Below, in pieces: positions 1 to 5,527 of a DNA stretch of 5,527 nt. Numbering within the stretch: position 1 is the stretch's first letter; each line of letters opens with the position of its first letter. A model generated the notes under the pieces. The model saw nothing but the letters and a program-made list of their open reading frames with translations, searched no databases and was not told where the DNA came from. Origin of the DNA: a bacterium UBP1_UBA4783 (GTDB lineage Bacteria > Krumholzibacteriota > Krumholzibacteriia > Krumholzibacteriales > Krumholzibacteriaceae); NCBI GenBank assembly GCA_002403075.1, contig DHHB01000064.1, positions 1-5,527 on the forward strand, in the 5' to 3' direction. The position numbers were made by a program, and so were the translations under genes.

Positions 1-1
1 C

Positions 2-1504
2 GTGTCGCGCGCGCGAACCCTCGTTCTTCTTTCACTGGCAGTCTGCGCGCTGTTCGGCGCGGGGCTCTCTCTCTACCACTACATACCGGACGACACCTTC
101 ATCACGCTCCGGTACGCCCGCAACGCCGTCCGCGGCGAGGGGCTCGTCTGGAACGCCGGCGAGCGGGTCGAGGGCTACACGAATTTCCTGTGGCTGCTCA
201 TCGTCGCCGCCGCGGGGAAAATCGGCGCGCCGATGCCCGGCGCCGCGCGAGCCATGAGCCTCTTCTTCTCGCTCGCCACCCTCGTTCTGGCCGGTTTCGC
301 CGCCCGCCCGCGGGAATCGAGCGCCGGCGAAACCGACCGGCCCGGACCGCTCGCGATCATGCTCGCGCCGCTGCTCCTCGCGGCAGCGCCGCCCTTTCTC
401 GTCTGGAGCGCGAGCGGCACCGAAATGCCTCTGCTGGCCTTCCTGCTGCTCGCGGGATTTCTTCTCGTCGAGCGCGGGGGACGCCCGGCCGCCGCGTTCG
501 CCGTCTTCGCGCTGGCCGCCCTGACGAGGCCCGAGGGGGCGCTCTTCTACGCGGTCGCCTTCGCGGCGCTCCTCGCCCGCCGTCCGGACAGGCGCGCGGT
601 GATGCTCGCCGGCGCGGGCGTCGCCGCGGTCCTTCTCGCGCCGCACGCCGTCTGGAAATGGCGGTACTACCACGCCCTCCTCCCGAACACCTTCTACGCG
701 AAGACGGGCCCGCCGGCGCTCATGCTGTCGAACGGCGCCCGGTACCTCGCCCGGTTCGTCGTCGCGCACGGGTACCTCTTCCCCGCCGGCCTCCTGCTTC
801 TCCGGTCCGCGGGGCGCACGCGGCGGGAGCTCGCGTTTCCGGCCGCGCTCATCGGATCCTCGTGGCTCGCCGTCCTCGTTCTCGGCGGCGACTGGATGCC
901 GCACTTCCGGCTCCTCCTGCCGACGCTCCCGATCGTCGTCATCCTCGTCTCGCGCGGCGTCCCGGCGGCGATCCGTGGATCGCGCGCCGCGCTCGCCGCG
1001 GCGGTCCTCATCATCCTCGCCATGCTCCCCGGCGCCGCCGGCTACGATCACTTCATCGCCGAGCGCGTCACCGTGACCGCCTTCACGCGTCTCGGCGCGC
1101 GTCTCGCCGACATCCTGCCGCCCGGCACGACGATCGGCTGCGGCTCGACGGGGGCGATCGGCTATTACACGGATTTCCCGGTCCTCGACATCCTCGGGCT
1201 GACGGACCGCTGGATCGCGCGCCGCGGCGCCGTCGTCGGCACGCAGCCAGGACACCTCAAGACGGACGGCGCCTACGTCGTCGAAAAGCGGCCGGATCTC
1301 CTGCTGCTCGGAAACGTCCAGATTCAGCGGGGACGGAAGGAGCGGGGCGAGATCCGCATCAAGGTGCAGGAGCGGGAGATCGTCCGCCAGCCGGCGTTCG
1401 AGGAGCTGTACCGGTTCGTCAACATCCCCCTCGGCGGCGGCTTCTACCTTTCGTGCTTCAAGCGCGCGGAATACTTCCTGCCGCTCGAGCCGCCGCAGAA
1501 TTAA
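2..1504 (+). CDS. GT-C membrane glycosyltransferase, AftB-like
   Basis: Polytopic inner-membrane glycosyltransferase, expected to transfer a sugar from a polyprenyl-phosphate donor on the periplasmic side. A basic N-terminus (MSRAR) leads into a first membrane helix (about 6-24), then the GT-C Asp-Asp pair (D30-D31) in a loop followed by RYARN. Further signatures of the AftB-like group are EGYTNFLW (57-64), SGTE (138-141), TRPEG (175-179), LPNTFYAK (228-235) and GGDWMPHFRLLLP (295-307). Many hydrophobic helices run to about residue 346. A soluble C-terminal part (about 350-500) carries a GAIGYYTDFPVLDILGLTDR segment common in this group. The 500-residue length suits the family. The start is taken as the GTG at base 2 because the N-terminus looks natural, but its ribosome site would be outside the window and a start slightly upstream cannot be excluded. 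The stop is TAA. The 3' end overlaps the convergent ligase gene. Mycobacterial AftB uses decaprenyl-phosphoarabinose; donor and acceptor here are unknown. Family assignment is confident, substrate is not. Confidence 0.88.
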   Translation: MSRARTLVLLSLAVCALFGAGLSLYHYIPDDTFITLRYARNAVRGEGLVWNAGERVEGYTNFLWLLIVAAAGKIGAPMPGAARAMSLFFSLATLVLAGFAARPRESSAGETDRPGPLAIMLAPLLLAAAPPFLVWSASGTEMPLLAFLLLAGFLLVERGGRPAAAFAVFALAALTRPEGALFYAVAFAALLARRPDRRAVMLAGAGVAAVLLAPHAVWKWRYYHALLPNTFYAKTGPPALMLSNGARYLARFVVAHGYLFPAGLLLLRSAGRTRRELAFPAALIGSSWLAVLVLGGDWMPHFRLLLPTLPIVVILVSRGVPAAIRGSRAALAAAVLIILAMLPGAAGYDHFIAERVTVTAFTRLGARLADILPPGTTIGCGSTGAIGYYTDFPVLDILGLTDRWIARRGAVVGTQPGHLKTDGAYVVEKRPDLLLLGNVQIQRGRKERGEIRIKVQEREIVRQPAFEELYRFVNIPLGGGFYLSCFKRAEYFLPLEPPQN

Positions 1505-2864
1505 CCTCGTCCCCCTGCGCCCCTCCGCGGAAGCAGTAATCCGCTATCGCGGGAAACGCGAGCACGAACCAGAAGTAATAATCGTACGCGACCGGGATGA
1601 AGAACGCGCTCGCGAGGACCGCGGCGAGCTGTATCAGCAGCAGCCGTCCGATCTGCGCGGCCTCCGGATCGCGCCGGCGCATGAGAGAGCGGATCAACAG
1701 GAAATCGTACGTGATGACGGCGATGAACGCCGCGAACGCTATGGCGCCGAGCTCGGCGAACACCTGCAGGTACGCGTTGTGCACGATCATCCGGTATGGA
1801 AGCGAGCTCCCGAGCGCGTAGATGAAATTGTCGGCGCCGATGCCGAGCAGCGGATTGGCCGCGCCGAGACGGACCGCTTCCTTCATCGCTTCGATGCGCG
1901 TGAAGATCGAGAAATCGAAGCGGCTGCCCTGCGCGAAGCTGATCATCGATTGTATCCGATCCCAGTAGATCGTCGGCGCGAGAGCGACGCCGGCGACGAT
2001 GATGGACGCGCCGATCGCGATGACGGTCCTGCTTTTCCGCTCGACGACGAGAAGAAGGGCGAAGAGCACGGCGAGGCCGAGGAAGCCTCCGCGCGAGAAG
2101 CTCAGCGCGAGCACGACGACGCTCGCGAGCAAGGCGAGGGAGAGACAAACGACGGCCGGCTTCGAGCGGCGATAAACGGCGATGAGGTACATGAGCATCG
2201 GAATGAGCATGAGCTGCATCAAGGCGAACGCGTTCGGTTCGAAGACGAATCCTTCGTAACGAAACACGCCCTGCTCCCAGATGAGCGAGAGGCTGCCGTA
2301 TCGCGTCGGCGGCGATACGACGAGCGGCGCGAGATCGGTCAGAAGGATCGCGATCGCCATGACGAGAACGTAGCGCCGAAACTCGCCGGGCGTCCTCACG
2401 AATTGAACGGCGATCGCGACGGCGAGCAGATTCTTGAAGTATTTCAACGCGAGCGCCGCGGCCGCGTCGTAATCGCGGGCGATCGAAATCGATTGAAAGA
2501 GGACTACGGCGAACACCGCGACGAGAAAGAGCAGAACCGGGTGATGACGCACGAAGGGCCGCCCGTTGATGACGGCGAGCGCGAGGGCGAACACGGCGAG
2601 CGCGAGGATCAGGCGGTAGAGCCGGAACGTCGTGAAGAGATCGAGATTCGAAAATAGTATGACGATAAGGCCGTAGAATACGAGCGCGGGACGATCGAGG
2701 GCGATGAAGAGCGCGGGCAAGCCGAGCATCGCGAGCACGGCGATCCTCACGAACCCGGCGGGAAGGTAGAACGCCGCCGCGGCGATGCACAGCGCGCATG
2801 CGAGGGCGATGACGGCGGCGAAACGCCGCTTCGCTATCGCTTCCCACGAAAACGCGGGCTTCAT
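1458..2864 (-). CDS. O-antigen ligase / polymerase (Wzy_C family)
   Basis: Multi-spanning membrane protein of 468 residues, a usual length for the WaaL/Wzy/PglL superfamily, which joins undecaprenyl-linked glycans to lipid A core, to a growing chain or to protein on the periplasmic face. About 10-12 hydrophobic helices are visible. Family landmarks are the R..G.F.EPNAFA segment (202-214), SFSRGG (255-260, with R258) and the larger loop before the C-terminal helices. That loop holds R323, NPLLGIGADNF (337-347) and HNAYLQVFAELG (362-373). In WaaL, an arginine and a histidine of periplasmic loops are essential; H362 is the natural counterpart of the histidine. The ATG start is supported by AAGGGGG nine bases upstream, overlapping the TGA of the preceding gene; 15 bases separate the two genes. 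The last 15 codons lie antisense to the end of the convergent glycosyltransferase gene. Base composition looks lower in GC than the flanking genes. Ligase, polymerase and protein O-oligosaccharyltransferase cannot be separated by motifs alone. The neighbouring chain-length protein slightly favours a polymerase or ligase of a long polysaccharide. Confidence 0.88.
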   Translation of the reverse strand: MKPAFSWEAIAKRRFAAVIALACALCIAAAAFYLPAGFVRIAVLAMLGLPALFIALDRPALVFYGLIVILFSNLDLFTTFRLYRLILALAVFALALAVINGRPFVRHHPVLLFLVAVFAVVLFQSISIARDYDAAAALALKYFKNLLAVAIAVQFVRTPGEFRRYVLVMAIAILLTDLAPLVVSPPTRYGSLSLIWEQGVFRYEGFVFEPNAFALMQLMLIPMLMYLIAVYRRSKPAVVCLSLALLASVVVLALSFSRGGFLGLAVLFALLLVVERKSRTVIAIGASIIVAGVALAPTIYWDRIQSMISFAQGSRFDFSIFTRIEAMKEAVRLGAANPLLGIGADNFIYALGSSLPYRMIVHNAYLQVFAELGAIAFAAFIAVITYDFLLIRSLMRRRDPEAAQIGRLLLIQLAAVLASAFFIPVAYDYYFWFVLAFPAIADYCFRGGAQGDEVNSAAARAAGSIPRA

Positions 2865-2873
2865 CGGCCGCCG

Positions 2874-2880
2874 CCCCCTT
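2874..2880 (-). promoter_or_regulatory. Shine-Dalgarno site of the ligase/polymerase gene
   Basis: Read on the minus strand, AAGGGGG lies nine bases before the ATG at 2864. Its first base is also the last base of the TGA stop of the upstream chain-length gene (2882-2880). A ribosome terminating there would be placed directly on this site, which favours translational coupling. The purine run is close to, but not identical with, the AGGAGG consensus. Confidence 0.55.
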
Positions 2881-4115
2881 CAACCCGCCGCGCGTTCGTC
2901 GGCGGCGGGGGACTCCCGGGCTTCATAAGGACGAAGCACCAGCGACCCGTCCCGCAAGCGCTCGCGCAGGAGGAGGCCGAGCGCCGCCCAGAGGAACGAG
3001 GCCGCGGTCGAGAACAGCACGATCTGTTTCCGCATCGGCCACGACCGTTTCTCGGGAACGTTCGGCGGATCGAGGATCCGTATCGTGCTGATGCCGCTCT
3101 CGGCGGCGACCTGCGCTTCCGCGCGCCTGACGCGCAAGAACGCGTGCACGAATTCCTGCACGCGCCGCTGGCTCATGAGATGCACGTAGCCGGCCGTGAT
3201 TGTGGGAATGCTCCTGAAGGAAGGGAACAAGGCCGGCTCCGCGCCCGTGTCGCGGAGCATGAGAAGCTGCTCGCGAAGCTTCTCCCATTCGAGCTTCGCG
3301 CGCTCGTACGACGGCGTGCCGGGCTTCATGACGGTCTCCAGGATCCGCTTCTCGAAATCGACGAGGCTCAGGCGGGTGCTCACCGCCGCGACGACGTCGA
3401 GCATCGCGCGCATCTGCTCTTCGACGTCGTACATGCCGTGCAGCTGGAGATAGGCGGCGAGCAGCGAGTCGGAGGCGGATATCTCCCGCTCGATCCGGAC
3501 GATCTCCACACCGAAGAATTCGACGTTTTCCCGGGCGTTCTGGACGGTAACCTCCAGCAGCAGGCTGTCGAGGACCGCTATGTACGCCTTCGCGATCCCG
3601 CACGCCCGTTCCGGGCTGCGATCCTCCACGTTGAGCAGGAACACGCCCTCGTCCTTGATCGTCACGCGCGTGTTGCGCCGGAGCGTCCGCCGCGCCTCCC
3701 GTTCGTCGTCCGCTCCGTACACGTTCACGAGATCGAACCGGCGGACGATGAGATCCGCCACGCGGTCGGTGCGGAGGATCGCGTCGACGATGAGGTTCTT
3801 CTGTCCGCGGAGCGTCATGGCGAACGATTCGCCGAACGATCCGAACGCGGCGAAGTACTCCCGCAGGGCCGTGACGTCCTGCGCGACGCTGAGCGTTATG
3901 AAGGCCGAGGACGAGACGAAGCGCGGCGGCAGGAGGACGCTCACGATAGCGGATATGAGGAATCCCGCGGCGGTGACGGCGATCACCGCCCTCTTGTGTT
4001 TCAGCACGACCGCAAGCAGGGACAGCACGAGCGCTCCCGTCCTCCGCCCCTCCGGCCCGCCGCCCCGGCGCGCCGGGAGCAGGGGAAATGTATCACCGCC
4101 GCCGAGCGGGAACAA
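2880..4115 (-). CDS. Wzz/GNVR-type polysaccharide co-polymerase (chain-length determinant), no kinase domain
   Basis: Inner-membrane protein expected to set glycan chain length together with a Wzy-type polymerase. From the TTG start it has 411 residues: an Arg/Gly-rich N-terminal stretch, TM1 about 43-62 followed at once by LPPRFVSSS (the usual start of the periplasmic Wzz domain), and a long helical, charged periplasmic region (about 65-345, with probable coiled coil near 190-285). A GNVR-like segment follows (about 303-345), then the proline-rich LDPPNVPEKRSWPMRK (348-363) and TM2 about 364-383. The cytoplasmic tail is short and has neither a Walker A motif nor a tyrosine cluster, so there is no fused BY-kinase. 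No ATG precedes TM1. The possible starts are TTG at 4115 (GGCGGA eight bases upstream, 15 bases after the previous stop) and GTG at 4028 (GGGAG five bases upstream), which would remove 29 low-complexity residues and begin MLSLLAVVLKHKR. I give the longer form; the shorter is about equally likely. It sits between the TPR glycosyltransferase and the ligase/polymerase, in the same direction. Confidence 0.88.
   Translation of the reverse strand: MFPLGGGDTFPLLPARRGGGPEGRRTGALVLSLLAVVLKHKRAVIAVTAAGFLISAIVSVLLPPRFVSSSAFITLSVAQDVTALREYFAAFGSFGESFAMTLRGQKNLIVDAILRTDRVADLIVRRFDLVNVYGADDEREARRTLRRNTRVTIKDEGVFLLNVEDRSPERACGIAKAYIAVLDSLLLEVTVQNARENVEFFGVEIVRIEREISASDSLLAAYLQLHGMYDVEEQMRAMLDVVAAVSTRLSLVDFEKRILETVMKPGTPSYERAKLEWEKLREQLLMLRDTGAEPALFPSFRSIPTITAGYVHLMSQRRVQEFVHAFLRVRRAEAQVAAESGISTIRILDPPNVPEKRSWPMRKQIVLFSTAASFLWAALGLLLRERLRDGSLVLRPYEARESPAADERAAG
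2884..2909 (-). promoter_or_regulatory. GC-only stem-loop at the end of the chain-length gene, next to the ligase ribosome site
   Basis: Read as mRNA on the minus strand, CCCGCCGC (2909-2902) can pair with GCGGCGGG (2891-2884), giving eight G-C pairs around a ten-base loop. The stem covers the last codons of the chain-length gene and ends four bases before the AAGGGGG ribosome site at 2880-2874. No U-run follows, so it is not a canonical terminator. A role in coupling or mRNA processing is inference. In GC-rich coding DNA such pairings also occur by chance. Confidence 0.3.
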
Positions 4116-4130
4116 GCGCTATGTCCGCCG

Positions 4131-5527
4131 CTAGCGGCCTTCCTCGATCCATCGGAGCATCCCGGCGAGCTCCGGGTCGCCGGGCGATATCTCGAGCGCC
4201 CGGCGCACCCACGCCGCGGCCGCGCCGCGGTCCCCTTCGGCGAGAGCGGCCTGCGCGAGGAGCCGGCAGGCGAGCACCCGCTCCGGCGCGCTCCCCGAGG
4301 AGGCGCCCTCCTCGTAGAGTCGCTTCGCCTCCTCCCGTCTCCCGTTCCTCTCGAGAGCGGAGCCGTACTCGATCGCGAGCCGGGGCACGCGCGGATTCCG
4401 GGCGTAAGCGCCCGCATAGAGGTGCGCCGCCGCGGCGGCGTCCCCCGCGCGCATGAGCACGCGGGCGTAGTTGATCGCGGCTTCCATCTGTCCCGGGTCG
4501 AGCCGGTAGGCTTCGGCGAAGGCCCGCGCCGCCTTCGCCTCGTCCCCCGTTTCGATATAGTGGTTTCCGAGGATCGTATAGGCGGCGCCGTCGTTCACCC
4601 GCACGAAGGTCCTCGCCGTCGCCGCGAAAAACACCGCGAGGCCGGCCGCCGCGGCGAGCGCGACCATCCGAAAGCGCTTGCGCGACATCTCCCGCGCGGC
4701 CCACGCGGCGAAGAACGCGCCGAGCTGCGCGAGCAGCGGCACGGCGGGCAGCCGGTAGCGGGCGTTCACGAAGAAGAGGACCACCGAGGCGACCGCCGCC
4801 GCGAGGAAGATCGCGGCGACGCCGCGGTTCCGGCCGCTGCGCCAGAGCGCGAAGAGCCCCGCGACGGCGAACGGCGCGATCGCGGCGTACGGTAGGAACA
4901 GGAGCCGCAGCACCCCCGCCGACCGCTCGACGAGGAAGGCGCTCGGCACGTCGGGGACCTCGGTCTTGTTCCAGAAAAGGGCGAGCTTGCGCGCGAGGAG
5001 GCCGAGCCACCGGACCGGGTCGCGGCGGATCGCCTCGAGGGCACGGCGCGTGTAGAAGTCCGAAACCTGCGCGTCGCCGAGGGCGCGCCCGGTCTCAGCC
5101 TCGGCCGCGGCGCGAGCGTCCTCGACGAGGCCCCGCATGTCTCCGCGCATGCCCTCGGGGGACTCGTACACACCCGCCGAGCCGGGGCGGTTTCCGATGT
5201 AGAAATTGACGCCGCCGTGCGCCGAGACCGGCACGAAGCGGCCCGTCTCGCGCGCGTTGTGGGCGACGGCGGGCAGAAGAAAAAGCGCCGCTCCCGCGAC
5301 GAGCGCGAGCGCCGTCTCGATCCCCCGTCGCCGCTTTCGCGGCCGCGCGGCGAACCAGACCGGAAGGGCGGCCGAGAGCAGCAGGAAGAGGTTCGGCCGC
5401 GCGAGAGCCCCGGCGCCGCAGCAGGCGCCGAGCAGAAGCGCGGCGGCCCATACGGGGACGGCGCGTTTTCCGAACGCGACCGCCTGCTCGCCCCGAAGCG
5501 CCTGATCGACGACGAGCGCGAGCAGGA
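4131..5527 (-). CDS. GT-C glycosyltransferase (PMT/GT39-like) with C-terminal TPR repeats, 5' end outside window
   Basis: The reading frame is open from the right edge of the window to TAG at 4133-4131, giving 464 visible residues; the true start and the catalytic N-terminus lie beyond 5527. A GTG at 5234 is in frame but is not the start, because the codons upstream of it encode typical family sequence: a helix, then GALARPN (38-44 of the visible part), another helix and HNARETGRF (89-97). The frame continues with GGVNFYIGNRPG (104-115), a motif of bacterial dolichyl-phosphate-mannose-mannosyltransferase-like proteins. More helices follow, with FFVNARYRLPAVP at 251-263. The basic REMSRKRFR (278-286) precedes the last helix (about 287-305). 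From about 315 to 455 there are about four TPR units, with patterns such as LGNHYIETGDEAKAARAFAEA and ALEISPGDP. By the positive-inside rule the TPR block should be periplasmic, where it could bind an acceptor or partner. The enzyme presumably takes sugar from a polyprenyl-phosphate donor; the substrate is unknown. It is the first visible gene of the minus-strand series, 15 bases (or 102, depending on start choice) before the chain-length gene. Confidence 0.87.
   Translation of the reverse strand, partial: LLALVVDQALRGEQAVAFGKRAVPVWAAALLLGACCGAGALARPNLFLLLSAALPVWFAARPRKRRRGIETALALVAGAALFLLPAVAHNARETGRFVPVSAHGGVNFYIGNRPGSAGVYESPEGMRGDMRGLVEDARAAAEAETGRALGDAQVSDFYTRRALEAIRRDPVRWLGLLARKLALFWNKTEVPDVPSAFLVERSAGVLRLLFLPYAAIAPFAVAGLFALWRSGRNRGVAAIFLAAAVASVVLFFVNARYRLPAVPLLAQLGAFFAAWAAREMSRKRFRMVALAAAAGLAVFFAATARTFVRVNDGAAYTILGNHYIETGDEAKAARAFAEAYRLDPGQMEAAINYARVLMRAGDAAAAAHLYAGAYARNPRVPRLAIEYGSALERNGRREEAKRLYEEGASSGSAPERVLACRLLAQAALAEGDRGAAAAWVRRALEISPGDPELAGMLRWIEEGR

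Noticed and set aside
32..1255. 407-codon open frame antisense to the AftB-like gene, and other overlapping frames there
   Set aside because: The composition is Arg/Glu/Asp-rich and low in complexity, while the plus-strand frame carries several family signatures.
1505..1560. Possible bidirectional terminator just after the convergent gene ends
   Set aside because: Only five-base arms such as GCGGA and TCCGC are present, with no T-run on either strand, and the stretch lies within the ligase coding sequence.
2350..2417. GCGATCGC octamers at 2350-2357 and 2410-2417 (a third at 4876-4883), as a possible repeated motif like cyanobacterial HIP1
   Set aside because: Only three were found, all inside codons for Ala-Ile-Ala-type membrane sequence in GC-rich DNA. 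This is no convincing excess.
1779..2657. 292-codon open frame on the plus strand inside the ligase gene
   Set aside because: The translation is an almost purely charged string (Arg, Glu, Asp, His) without hydrophobic core, typical of the complement of a membrane-protein gene; the opposite strand has clear Wzy_C motifs.
4029..4130. Possible promoter or small gene between the TPR glycosyltransferase and the GTG start of the chain-length gene
   Set aside because: No -35/-10 pair or separate frame with a ribosome site is recognisable. The stretch is most simply the leader codons of the chain-length gene or an untranslated spacer.
3144..4895. 583-codon open frame on the plus strand, longer than any gene called here
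   Set aside because: It lies antisense across two well-supported genes and their junction. Its translation is rich in Arg, Glu, His and Asp with no recognisable domain or membrane segment. Long antisense frames are expected in DNA of this GC content.

Overview
This is a GC-rich bacterial window. It is filled almost entirely by four genes for inner-membrane proteins of surface-glycan assembly or glycosylation. The start of one gene lies beyond the right edge. I see no RNA genes, mobile elements, CRISPR arrays, integration signs or non-coding stretch longer than about 100 bases. Sample hand counts of single 60-base lines range from 34 G+C (line 2401) to 47 G+C (line 5101). The style of the glycosyltransferases and of the chain-length protein would suit an uncultured Gram-negative lineage of the Eisenbacteria/FCB kind. 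That placement is a guess from protein flavour only.

Left part (2-1504, plus strand): a GT-C membrane glycosyltransferase of the AftB-like type. It carries the luminal Asp-Asp motif and the family's EGYTNFLW, PNTFYAK and GGDW signatures. It converges on, and overlaps by 47 bases, the last gene of a minus-strand series.

Right part (minus strand, read from 5527 down to 1458): three genes run in tight succession. First is a GT-C (PMT/GT39-like) glycosyltransferase whose C-terminus is a block of about four TPR repeats; its start is off the window. Second is a two-TM Wzz/GNVR-type polysaccharide co-polymerase without a kinase domain. Third is an O-antigen ligase/polymerase (Wzy_C family). The gaps are 15 bases each if the TTG start of the second gene is accepted, which suggests one transcript with translational coupling. 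The promoter must lie outside the window.

Working model (inference): the two GT-C enzymes add sugars from polyprenyl-phosphate donors on the periplasmic side. The ligase/polymerase joins lipid-linked units to each other or to an acceptor, and the co-polymerase sets chain length. The sequence does not tell whether the product is O-antigen, capsule/exopolysaccharide or protein-linked glycan.

No clearly undescribed system is evident. The points most worth a second look are the GT-C plus periplasmic TPR architecture, which resembles eukaryotic TMTC O-mannosyltransferases, and the GC-only alternative pairings around the ligase start site.
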